A stretch of 10,330 nt of DNA from JAZLIT01 sp045617525 (GTDB lineage: Bacteria > Bacillota > Bacilli > Bacillales_A > Planococcaceae), in the NCBI GenBank assembly GCA_045617525.1, contig JAZLIT010000202.1, positions 1-10,330 on the forward strand. The letters are read 5' to 3'. Numbering within the stretch: position 1 is the stretch's first letter; the number at the start of each line of letters is the position of its first letter. Of this stretch, positions 1 to 6,374 are shown in pieces. The notes beneath the pieces were generated by a model that was not told the origin of the DNA, made no database searches, and saw only the letters and a list, made by a program, of their open reading frames with translations. The position numbers were made by a program, and so were the translations under genes.

Positions 1-18
1 AAAAATGGGGTGATTAGT

Positions 19-131
19 ATAGAAAAGGAACAACTATTCAAGTGGAAATATTTTTAGCCTGAGATTATTTTGTTAACCGTGAGAGATACCTACGATACAA
101 CCCTAGTTTTCGTAACCTGGTGGAAATGATG
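19..131 (+). pseudogene. IS6 (IS240/IS26-like) transposase, N-terminal remnant
   Basis: This is a broken start of a DDE transposase of the IS6 family. From base 19 the frame reads EQLFKWKYF, stop (TAG at 55-57), PEIILLTVR. After loss of about one base near 85 it continues in the next frame as RYLRYNPSFRNLVEMM. That matches the well-known IS6 opening (FKWKHYQPEIILLTVRWYLRYNLSFR). The stop replaces the usual Gln codon by a single C-to-T change. Homology to other sequence ends about base 131, so the catalytic domain is absent and the copy cannot be active. Recognition is by eye from the family pattern. Confidence 0.75.
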
Positions 132-230
132 TATATGTTAAAAAAAGGACAACTTCAACAAAGGTACACAGATTTAAATTCTGTGCTACGGGAATATCCT
201 TCACACTTGTGGTGTAGTCGCGAAAAAATG
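132..230 (-). pseudogene. ISL3-like transposase N-terminal remnant
   Basis: The minus strand reads FRDYTTSVKDIPVAQNL and then, after a frame change, KSVYLC. This resembles the zinc-binding N-terminal part of ISL3-family transposases, where HDYRTxxVKDIP is followed by a Tyr/Cys-containing RRYxC segment. The usual paired CPxC motif is not recognisable and the reading frame is broken. It directly abuts the IS6 remnant and lies in the opposite orientation to the ISL3-like C-terminal piece just downstream. It is therefore either an inverted fragment or a second copy. The assignment is tentative because the match is short. Confidence 0.35.
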
Positions 231-244
231 CCAAAACCGTGATT

Positions 245-379
245 GCACGTGAGATTACGACGATTGAAACTATCCAATCTACCTTCTCAAACGGCATTAT
301 GAAAGTTAAAAGACGTGGATTTGGCTGCCGAAATAATACCCATCTTTTCCTTCGATTACGATTGGAAACAGGGCATTAA
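245..379 (+). pseudogene. ISL3-like transposase C-terminal remnant
   Basis: The plus strand reads AREITTIETIQSTFSNGI, then MKVKRRGFGCRNNTHLFLRL, then RLETGH and a stop at 377-379. ISL3 transposases end with SNGxxEGxNNxIKxIKRxxFGxRNFxxFRxRIL. Here the order SNG, IKxKR-like, FG-RN, FRLRL is kept, but the EGNNN block that contains the catalytic Glu is missing. That pattern is expected from an internal deletion of roughly eight codons. No start codon or N-terminal part lies upstream on this strand. It is a non-functional fragment. Confidence 0.5.
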
Positions 380-470
380 TTATGTCATCCCCGACTTTTG
401 GTGATGACTCAAAAAACTGTTTAGCGAAAACTGTTAAGTTAGTTACACTGCACTTCTATTTTTGCAATAA

Positions 471-809
471 ACACATACGTTAAATCAGCTCCCAGAGCTT
501 CTCAAAGGGTGCATTCTGCATAGCAATCAAGGCTCAATTTACACATCATATGAATATCAAAAGAGATTAAAAGAAAAAGGAATTACCATGAGTATGTCTC
601 GCAAAGGCACACCCACTGATAATTCCCCGATTGAAGCGTTTCATTTCACTCTAAAGTCTGAAACGTTCTAGATAATATTTACCGTACAATAAATTCGTGT
701 GTGATAAATATTGTCGAAGACTATATTTATTTATTATTATAACAATATCCGAATTCAAACGAAACTAAACAGCCAGTCACCGATAAAATACCGACAACTG
801 GCTGGATAA
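471..809 (+). pseudogene. IS3-family transposase (OrfB), C-terminal remnant
   Basis: This is the 3' end of an rve-type (DDE integrase) transposase. After a stop at 468-470 the frame reads LNQLPELLKGCILHSNQGSI, then YTSYEYQKRLKEKGITMSMS, then RKGTPTDNSPIEAFHFTLKS and ETF followed by a TAG. The HSDQG block (here HSNQG, so the second catalytic Asp has become Asn) and the SRKGxPxDNxxIE block with the catalytic Glu are typical of IS150-type IS3 OrfB. Beyond the stop the homology continues (LDNIYRTINSCVINIVEDYI). It changes frame near 735 in a TTATTA run and ends YNNIRIQTKLNSQSPIKYRQ, LAG, stop. Three separate lesions show it is dead. Confidence 0.85.
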
Positions 810-849
810 TAGGGGTTTCTTAGTGTCTCAAAACCTAGGGGAGTGCCGT
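810..849 (+). mobile_element. right end of the IS3-family element
   Basis: Directly after the transposase stop comes a stretch containing GTGTCTCAAAACCTAGGGGA. IS150-type elements end shortly after orfB with a terminal inverted repeat that contains GTGTC followed by an A-rich and G-rich block. The position and layout fit a right terminal repeat at about 822-849. The left end is not in the window, so the exact boundary and target duplication cannot be set. Confidence 0.45.
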
Positions 850-973
850 GTTAATCGGCTTTTTGCTCTATTCTAAAATAAAAATGCTACAATAGAATAC
901 ATAGGGACGGCTATACTCACAAATATGCGTAAGCACCACTTTTCATTTGCAAAATACATCTACTTAAATCAAT

Positions 974-2161
974 CTATAGGTTTGCTATCTTAGAAACCAC
1001 ATACAATAAATAGTAAACTCCAATAGCTCCAAAGGGTACTTTTCTTTCTCCTCTTGCTATAAAAGAAATGCATGTAAATACAATTGCAACACCTGAAATT
1101 ACACTAAAAATAGGATTTTCTAATAAAAGGTTCAGAGCGAAAAATAATATAAATGTAAAAAATGAAATACGTTTTAACACATAAAAAAAACGTTGGGCCC
1201 CTGTTTCAATAACTTTCCATTGACCAAGGTAAATAGTAGCATCTTTTTTTGAAGATTCTAGCATTCTATTTGAATATTCAGGATAAATAGGTTGAATATA
1301 AGGTGCTCGTTTGTCAATAGATTGAAACCCCCAATAAAACGGTTTTTTATTAATTAAAAACGGAATTAGAGGTTTACCTGAAGCTCCTTCTAACTGGTCA
1401 TCTGATTTATCTCTGTAAATAGGCAATAACTCTAATTCAGCATCGTATGAAAAAATAACACGTTGGTTTCCTATATCACCAAAATATTTATCCCATTTTA
1501 GTGTTTTAAAATTAGCGAAAAAGAATTGGAACTTTTTCTTCTTCTGCATATAAGCTACGCTGCAATCTACTGGAATCCACCCAGTATCCTCTAAAAAGAA
1601 TTCATTCCAAACATGTGCATTCATTTTACCATTAGACCATGTGCCTACAACTGTCCTTGAAGGTATATTTAATGATCGACACAAAGCTGTAAATAAAAAT
1701 GAATATTCTCCACAATCCCCTTGTTTACTTTCTATGAATGATTCAACACCTCTACTTTTCGGAGGATAAACATAGGTGTAATTATCAACAAGATAATGAA
1801 ATATGGCTTCAGCTTTTTCCTTTACTGTATTTGCGTTTTTAGTTACTTCATTAGCTAGTGCTGTTACATCTTCGTTTATTTTTACTAATTCCCCACTTCG
1901 CAAATAAAATTCTCTTTCTGTATCACTTAGTTTAACCTTATCTTTTTTATTATCTAATGATACGGAATACATTACTTCCAATTTTTCATCTGCATTTAAT
2001 TCCAAATAATTAATTCGATTACCACCTTGATCTTCATAACTTTCCATTACAGGAAAATTAGAGACTGTCTCCGAATCAGTTAAGGGCAGAGTGGTCCATA
2101 TTTTTGTTTTTTCACTCATCCTGTTTTGATATGTATATTTAACTTGTACTTTGTTAACCAT
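974..2161 (-). CDS. transglutaminase-like (cysteine protease fold) membrane protein
   Basis: A 395-residue protein with a transglutaminase-like core of the papain-like fold. The triad is visible: Cys150 in QGDCGEYSFLF, His183 in NAHVWNEFF and Asp199 in GWIPVDCS, spaced as in the family. The helix before the active site (about 113-130, KEKAEAIFHYLVDNYTY) is also typical. Residues 1-110 form a mostly beta N-terminal region like that seen before such cores. Residues about 332-347, 351-368 and 376-392 are hydrophobic, so the protein is probably tail-anchored in the membrane. No N-terminal signal peptide is seen, which makes the side of the membrane on which the core sits uncertain. The start at 2161 is supported by GGGAGAG eight bases upstream. 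It is transcribed away from the WG-type genes and stands alone. Family members include peptidases and cross-linkers, so the substrate cannot be told from sequence. Confidence 0.85.
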   Translation of the reverse strand: MVNKVQVKYTYQNRMSEKTKIWTTLPLTDSETVSNFPVMESYEDQGGNRINYLELNADEKLEVMYSVSLDNKKDKVKLSDTEREFYLRSGELVKINEDVTALANEVTKNANTVKEKAEAIFHYLVDNYTYVYPPKSRGVESFIESKQGDCGEYSFLFTALCRSLNIPSRTVVGTWSNGKMNAHVWNEFFLEDTGWIPVDCSVAYMQKKKKFQFFFANFKTLKWDKYFGDIGNQRVIFSYDAELELLPIYRDKSDDQLEGASGKPLIPFLINKKPFYWGFQSIDKRAPYIQPIYPEYSNRMLESSKKDATIYLGQWKVIETGAQRFFYVLKRISFFTFILFFALNLLLENPIFSVISGVAIVFTCISFIARGERKVPFGAIGVYYLLYVVSKIANL

Positions 2162-2598
2162 GTTTCACTCTCCCTATTTATTACTTATATCCAAAAGAAA
2201 GACAACCTTAGTAAAAGTTGTTAATATAATTGTAACAAAGTTTCATTTGAATAGGATCAACAATTCATTGTCGCATTCCCGTCATTATTTATTCGGTTCT
2301 TTACGTATTTTGGACGGCTGTGAATAGTTATTTACTATGCTACGATAAAGCACTTTAGCGGAGGTATACAGCAAGACGACGCAAATATCACAACGTTTTT
2401 TTTTTGCAACGTCATTATCAGCCTCCTATGGTACGCCCTTCATATAGTATCCGCCAATTGGAGTGACGGTGTAGCAAAACCGGTTAATAAACGGATGCTC
2501 TATTAGTAAGAAGGAACAACACACTTTCACTTTCCTTTTTATCCAAAAGAGATGATCTTGTTATTCAATTTATTTTTGCTAAGAGCAATTAATGAGAA
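2162..2598. other. 437-base gap, mostly degenerate sequence
   Basis: This divergent gap separates the transglutaminase-like gene (minus) from the WG-type pair (plus). It contains a ten-T run at 2396-2405 and the short minus-strand ORF described separately. Minus-strand bases 2440-2510 also read EHPFINRFCYTVTPIGGYYM, which I do not recognise. No convincing sigma-A promoter for either flanking gene was found. Confidence 0.5.
2335..2415 (-). pseudogene. 26-codon ORF with strong RBS, possible Y-family polymerase remnant
   Basis: The minus strand has a perfect AGGAGG (plus-strand 2422-2427) six bases before an ATG at 2415. It is followed by MTLQKKNVVIFASSCCIPPL KCFIVA as one frame with a stop at 2335-2337. 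The order of residues recalls the opening of Bacillus UvrX/YqjW-type Y-family polymerases (start, Lys/Arg-rich, ...D.KSFYAS...GLDPLKCYLAVV) with internal deletions. Only about a dozen positions support this, so it may be chance. The ribosome binding site itself is clear, and a translated micropeptide is the alternative. Confidence 0.25.
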
Positions 2599-2600
2599 AT

Positions 2601-2605
2601 GAGGT
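2601..2605 (+). promoter_or_regulatory. ribosome binding site favouring the start at 2614
   Basis: The sequence GAGG lies about nine bases before the ATG at 2614. The ATG at 2599 has only a weak GAGAA upstream. The internal start is therefore the better choice for the first WG-type ORF. Confidence 0.5.
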
Positions 2606-2613
2606 TTAAATTT

Positions 2614-3306
2614 ATGCTAAAGGACCAGTTTAAATCAGAAATCATACGGCTTCTTGATTTGTATGAGCAACTACTTAAACAGCGAGACCTTCCAAAAGCA
2701 GGCGATATTTATCAACTAGTAATCTTTCAAGTTTTAAAACAGCTTACTCAAGAACAAGCTGTTTTTAAACATGTAGTAGATGAATTATTATTTATGCACA
2801 ATAAGCCTCATGTTCAAATTGAAATTGCTACGGAAGCGATAGGAATGGGCTACCGAAAAGAAGAAGCAATACAAATTTTAGAAAGTCTAGCAACTTGGAC
2901 ACCTGACATGAGTCTGGAAACTGACAAAGGAAAAATATGCAATACCGCACAGATACGATTACATCATTTACTTGGTTATTCATATGACTCTTCAAATCAA
3001 ACATGGGAGCGAACAGAACAACATGAAATAACACCGATTTACCAAAAGTTCTTTTCTGAACGTGCAGAAAGCAGTATCAATTTAAGCGAGAAATCAATAG
3101 GCTTTACAAATAACGAGCAGCAACAAGTTCGAATCCTCCGAATAAATGGTATTGATCCTGATGATGCTGATAACTTTTTACTTTCATGTTTAACGGATGA
3201 TGAACAAGACTGTTACATACTAATTTCCAGCGAAGGTGAGCTATTAACTACTTATAGTGAAGTAATAAAATGGAACCTTTTAAAAATGAACGGTCCATCG
3301 TTTTAA
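2614..3306 (+). CDS. uncharacterised protein, helical N-terminus and WG-like C-terminus (first half of a split gene)
   Basis: I do not recognise a named family. The frame is open from ATG 2599, but ribosome binding site placement favours ATG 2614, giving 230 residues (MLKDQFKSEIIRLLDLYEQL...). Roughly the first 100 residues look alpha-helical and charged, without signal peptide or membrane segment, so the protein should be cytoplasmic. The last 40 residues change character: YILISSEGELLTTYSEVIKW has the layout of a WG-type beta repeat (aromatic/hydrophobic strand, EG turn, strand, Tyr-x-Glu/Asp-Val). The ORF ends in LLKMNGPSF and overlaps the next ORF by 37 bases. Reading in the -1 frame at the overlap continues the repeat smoothly, so this is probably the first half of one longer protein (see the slippery-site entry). 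Confidence 0.7.
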   Translation: MLKDQFKSEIIRLLDLYEQLLKQRDLPKAGDIYQLVIFQVLKQLTQEQAVFKHVVDELLFMHNKPHVQIEIATEAIGMGYRKEEAIQILESLATWTPDMSLETDKGKICNTAQIRLHHLLGYSYDSSNQTWERTEQHEITPIYQKFFSERAESSINLSEKSIGFTNNEQQQVRILRINGIDPDDADNFLLSCLTDDEQDCYILISSEGELLTTYSEVIKWNLLKMNGPSF

Positions 3307-4175
3307 CAGAAAATTTAACATACGGTTTACTAAAGAAAAACGGCGAAATCTGTATTCAGCCAATATATAGTGAATTATCAAGACTGAATGATTTCTTCTA
3401 TGTAGGGATATATTCACCATTGAAAGGCGATTTATATCATCATTCGGGAAAAGTTATTTTGAAAGATATACGCCCTTACGAAGTGATTGCTAGTGAGTCT
3501 GCAACGTATATTTATCAAAATATTTTATACGATGAACATGGTGAGGCAATTGCTGAATTAACGAATATTGGAACAGATTGGGGAGCTTCGCCCGATTTGG
3601 GGGAATATAGTGGATTTAATGGAGCAAATAAATTGACCTTCATAGATGCGCAAGGAGAAGTACTTTCACTAGATATTGATTTTGAAACACAATTTTTCCT
3701 TGATAGAAATGGCGAGGTATTCATCACAACTCAGGACGGGAAATCAACATTAACAATGGATGGGAAAAACTATAACCTGGACGGAGATGTACTTACACTG
3801 TTAAAACGATTTTCAAATGAGCATTTTATTGTTCGAGGAGATTGGACGAATGGCCACTATCTGTGGATTAATCGACATAAGAAAAAACTGCATTTTTATC
3901 AAGACGTAAAGTGGACGAATTTTGACTATTGGTTTGCACAAGATATTCCTCAAAATAGTACTTCCGCTTCGTATTGGATTGTGATGGATAGCAGCGGAAA
4001 GAAATGTATAACGGAAAAAAAACAAATTATACATGTTGAAGGAAGCAATGATAACGATAATTGGCTTTTAAAAGATACAGCGTTCCAAGAATCCTTCTTT
4101 CTGCCGATAAAGAAAAAGTTAATTAATAAGAATAAGCTAATCAATCATTTTATTAGAAAGAATCGAATTAAATAA
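3270..4175 (+). CDS. WG-repeat-like protein (second half of a split gene)
   Basis: The frame runs from ATG 3270 and gives 301 residues. It opens with YGLLKKNGEICIQPIYSELS, a good WG-repeat-type unit (YG-[LI]-x-[KD]-x-G-x-[IV]-x-x-x-Y). Further degenerate beta units follow (YIYQNILYDEHGEAIAEL, KLTFIDAQGEVLSLDI, QFFLDRNGEVFITTQDGK, YWIVMDSSGKKCITEKKQ), so a repeat or propeller-like fold is likely. The C-terminus is basic (KKKLINKNKLINHFIRKNRI). There is no good ribosome binding site before ATG 3270; the frame is open only from 3261, so expression depends on coupling, frameshifting or an earlier single-frame form. No signal peptide is seen. Function unknown; an RHS-type remnant immediately downstream on the other strand hints at a former polymorphic-toxin neighbourhood. 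Confidence 0.7.
   Translation: MEPFKNERSIVLTENLTYGLLKKNGEICIQPIYSELSRLNDFFYVGIYSPLKGDLYHHSGKVILKDIRPYEVIASESATYIYQNILYDEHGEAIAELTNIGTDWGASPDLGEYSGFNGANKLTFIDAQGEVLSLDIDFETQFFLDRNGEVFITTQDGKSTLTMDGKNYNLDGDVLTLLKRFSNEHFIVRGDWTNGHYLWINRHKKKLHFYQDVKWTNFDYWFAQDIPQNSTSASYWIVMDSSGKKCITEKKQIIHVEGSNDNDNWLLKDTAFQESFFLPIKKKLINKNKLINHFIRKNRIK
3279..3285 (+). promoter_or_regulatory. slippery heptamer T TTA AAA at the junction of the two WG-type ORFs
   Basis: In the frame of the first ORF the codons here are CTT TTA AAA ATG, so bases 3279-3285 form a canonical X XXY YYZ heptamer in the correct phase. A -1 slip re-reads as TTT AAA then AAT GAA CGG, which is the frame of the second ORF. The fused product would read EVIKWNLLKNERSIVLTENL and then TYGLLKKNGE, continuing the beta-repeat pattern. 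The same tract (4 T, 5 A) is also a place where loss of one A from a six-A run would split a single gene. Sequence alone cannot separate programmed frameshifting from mutation. Confidence 0.5.
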
Positions 4176-4227
4176 ATAGGTTAAGTCTAAAACGTTGAAG
4201 CAATAAAAGTCTACAAATGCTTTTAAA

Positions 4228-4413
4228 TCAGCACTTGTAGAATCCCCCAATAATGAATAAAATCCTGCATATTTGCAAGTTTAGAAATCCTTTATAATTT
4301 TTCATTTGGAATCTCCTAACTTTATCAGGGGAATCTTCTACCACTGCGCCATTCGTAGCTGTTAACGCCAGTACATCCCCGCAGTAGTTTGTTAAATAGT
4401 AATGCGTGATATC
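4228..4413 (-). pseudogene. RHS/YD-repeat (WapA-like) protein remnant
   Basis: The minus strand from about 4413 reads DITHYYLTNYCGDVLALTAT and then NGAVVEDSPDK. RHS/YD-repeat proteins carry the recurring phrase YYLTDxxGDVxALTDxxGxVVxxYxYD, and this matches across about 28 residues. The following Tyr-Asp strand is lost; the frame continues with unrelated residues and stops at 4228-4230. No start codon, core beta-cage or toxin domain remains. It is convergent with the WG-type genes. Such large RHS proteins carry variable toxin ends with small immunity genes beside them, so this may be debris of such a locus. Confidence 0.55.
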
Positions 4414-4449
4414 TTATAGTTCTCATAAAAATTATGAATATAAAAGATA

Positions 4450-4484
4450 AAAAGGAGTGAGGTTTTTATATCCCACTCCCTTTT
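4450..4484 (+). terminator. hairpin terminator-like, upstream of the GH68 genes
   Basis: AAAAGGAGTG (4450-4459) pairs with CACTCC-C-TTTT (4474-4484), with one bulged C and a further GG/CC pair inside. A T-run at 4463-4467 lies in the loop and four T close the 3' arm. It lies 275 bases after the WG-type stop and could end transcription from that side. Confidence 0.45.
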
Positions 4485-4498
4485 GTCAATAATCTAAG

Positions 4499-4534
4499 AG
4501 GGACATTATACATAAGATAATGTCCCTTTTTCTA
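4499..4534 (+). terminator. Rho-independent terminator
   Basis: A perfect 11-bp stem AGGGACATTAT / ATAATGTCCCT with a seven-base loop (4510-4516) is followed by a T-rich run (TTTTTCTATTT). Together with the hairpin just before it, it insulates the GH68 genes from upstream transcription, so those genes need their own promoter. Confidence 0.8.
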
Positions 4535-4609
4535 TTTAATTCGAGTATTTTGTCTACCTTTTCTCGTTAATTTTAAATACTAAAACAATTATTTTGCACC
4601 CGTGCCCTT

Positions 4610-4636
4610 ACTATTTTCTCTACCTCACATATATTA
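4610..4636 (+). promoter_or_regulatory. sigma-K (late mother-cell) promoter of the GH68 pair
   Basis: The -10 element CATATATTA at 4628-4636 is a full match to the sigma-K consensus CATAnnnTA. The -35 AC at 4610-4611 sits exactly 16 bases upstream, the usual sigma-K spacing. Transcription would start near 4643-4645 and leave a leader of about 35 bases with AAGGTGAG at 4663-4670 as the ribosome binding site. No comparable sigma-A pair was seen between the terminator at 4534 and the start codon. Because the consensus is short, this is a strong pattern match, not proof. Confidence 0.6.
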
Positions 4637-4677
4637 GTAATGAACTCGAGTTCAATAAAAAAAAGGTGAGTGATGCT

Positions 4678-6285
4678 ATGCAAAGATTCTATAAAAACGA
4701 CGGGTGGAGTGACGACTCTGCCAAAAGTAATATATCCAAAGTAAATAATCACTCTAGGAACAGACATTATAATAGAGAGTTCAAGCTATCAAAACAACAA
4801 TTTCCAGTAGCAAGCTCTCCCATAGAATTTCAAAATGAAATTCCTGGTGGAGCACGTAACCGTAACTTCCCTTCGCCATCCACTGAAACAATAAACTCAA
4901 GAACTTTTACAGTGCAACAAATTCGGAATTACTGCAACTATAATCCAGTTAGAGATTTCAATCGTTGCTTACAGCAAAGTATAAATGCTGTACCATCTAG
5001 GTGGACAAGAGCACAGGTTGAACAGATTGAAATAAATGGTACGAATACAGCTCCACTTATTATGGAGCCATTCCCACGAATCTCTCCAGATTTATGGATA
5101 TGGGATATGTGGCCGTTAATTGAAAAGGATGGTTCGATTGCAGTTCTTCCAGGTGGTTGGCGAGTATTATTTGCCCTAAGTGTTCCAAAAAATATACTCC
5201 CAGGAAAGCGACATGACGTAGCTAGAATTAGTTATTTTTATTCTAGAAATGGTCTTGATTGGATTCAAGGGGGCTATGTATTTGAAGAAGGAACAGCATT
5301 AGGTTCAAGACAATGGGCTGGATCAGCTATGATCGATAATGGAACAATTCACTACTTCTATACGGCGACCGGTAGACGTGGCGAAACACAAATCACTTAT
5401 GAACAACGAATTGCTTTAGCAAGTAGTGGCTATTTCTCGGATTTAGATGGCGTTGAATTAGTAGATTTTTCACCGCATCAAGTTATTTTGGAACCAGATG
5501 GGATTCTATATCAAACGGAAGAACAGTCAAGCGGAGGTATAATTTACGCTTTCCGTGATCCGTTCTTCTTTAAAGATCCTGCAACAGGCTGTGAATATTT
5601 ATTATTTGAGGGAAATATCGCTGGTACCTCTGCAGATATTAACTGCGGACCAGATGTTCCAGCTGAGGCAGCTGAATATACAGGCAATATTGGTATTGCT
5701 TTACTACGTAATAATGACTTTAGTAGTTGGCAATTGCTACCTGCCTTATTAGAAGCAGGATGTACAAATCAACAAACGGAACGTCCTCATATAGTAGTGA
5801 ACAACGGCTTGTATTATTTATTTACAGACAGTCATAGATCAACATTTGCACCAGGTGTAACAGGACCAGATGGATTGTACGGATTTGTAGCTGGCTCATT
5901 ACGAGGGAACTATATACCTTTAAATGAAAGTGGCCTCGTTGTTTCAAATCCTCCTTCTGAACCTTTCCAAGCTTACTCTTGGTTAGTACTTCCAGATTTC
6001 TCAGTTTTAAGTTTCATTGATAACTTTAATTTACAGGGTATACCTATTGAGGAAGTAGGGTTCTTACCTGATGCATTTCAGTATGCACATTTCGGTGGGA
6101 CGCTTGCACAAACGCTGCAATTACGTGTATCTGGAGAAACTACAATGATTTCAGCCGTTTATCCATTTGGTTTAATGATGGTTTCTGAAACAGAAAGTCC
6201 GAAATGTGATTGTCGATTATTAATTAATGCGGAAGGTGATGACGGTGAGGATGAAAATCATCATAAATGTAATTGCCGCCATTAA
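4678..6285 (+). CDS. GH68 fructosyltransferase (levansucrase/inulosucrase-type), no signal peptide, putative spore-surface enzyme
   Basis: GH68 enzymes split sucrose and transfer fructose to water or a growing fructan. This 535-residue protein keeps the three catalytic carboxylates: nucleophile Asp143 in WIWDMWPL, transition-state stabiliser Asp294 in YAFRDPFF, and acid/base Glu368 in NQQTERPHI. The TERP form, the DPATGCEYLLFEGN block and the GPDGLYGFVAGSLRGNY block resemble Gram-negative-type levansucrases more than SacB. The open frame extends to 4594, but AAGGTGAG at 4663-4670 fixes ATG 4678, as in the paralogue. The N-terminus is hydrophilic and carries no signal peptide, which is abnormal for a GH68 enzyme. 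Residues about 1-110 form an extension with QQFPVA, RNRNFPS and a CNYNPxxDFNRCL block (Cys86, Cys97). The tail (from 488) is acidic and Cys/His-bearing (CDC, HHKCNC). With the sigma-K promoter this suggests a coat or exosporium enzyme. Exact specificity (levan, inulin or hydrolysis) is not readable. Confidence 0.88.
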   Translation: MQRFYKNDGWSDDSAKSNISKVNNHSRNRHYNREFKLSKQQFPVASSPIEFQNEIPGGARNRNFPSPSTETINSRTFTVQQIRNYCNYNPVRDFNRCLQQSINAVPSRWTRAQVEQIEINGTNTAPLIMEPFPRISPDLWIWDMWPLIEKDGSIAVLPGGWRVLFALSVPKNILPGKRHDVARISYFYSRNGLDWIQGGYVFEEGTALGSRQWAGSAMIDNGTIHYFYTATGRRGETQITYEQRIALASSGYFSDLDGVELVDFSPHQVILEPDGILYQTEEQSSGGIIYAFRDPFFFKDPATGCEYLLFEGNIAGTSADINCGPDVPAEAAEYTGNIGIALLRNNDFSSWQLLPALLEAGCTNQQTERPHIVVNNGLYYLFTDSHRSTFAPGVTGPDGLYGFVAGSLRGNYIPLNESGLVVSNPPSEPFQAYSWLVLPDFSVLSFIDNFNLQGIPIEEVGFLPDAFQYAHFGGTLAQTLQLRVSGETTMISAVYPFGLMMVSETESPKCDCRLLINAEGDDGEDENHHKCNCRH

Positions 6286-6374
6286 CTAGTTCAACACATT
6301 CTTTTTTTAAGAAAGTTTGAAAGGATATTAGTTTTATGAAAGACGATAAAAAATAATAATAAGGTGAGGATGCT
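6286..6374 (+). other. 89-base spacer between the GH68 paralogues
   Basis: No terminator and no clear sigma-K or sigma-A promoter is seen, so the two genes are probably co-transcribed. The block AAGGTGAG-(T/G)-GATGCTATG, ribosome binding site through start codon, is nearly identical before both genes (4663-4680 and 6361-6377), a trace of the duplication. Confidence 0.5.

Noticed and set aside
103..297. 64-residue minus-strand ORF as a real gene
   Set aside because: Only its middle part resembles an ISL3 N-terminus, and it overlaps IS remnants; there is no ribosome binding site and no intact domain.
843..862. Small hairpin GCCG/CGGC with T-run as a terminator
   Set aside because: The stem is only four base pairs; it coincides with the IS right end and has no intact gene before it.
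2441..2449. CATATAGTA as a second sigma-K -10 before the WG-type genes
   Set aside because: No AC lies 16-17 bases upstream and it is about 165 bases from the start codon, so it is likely chance.
4594..4677. GH68 start at ATG 4594 (28 residues longer)
   Set aside because: It has no ribosome binding site, would include the sigma-K promoter region, and the paralogue supports the start at 4678 with the same AAGGTGAG-to-ATG block.
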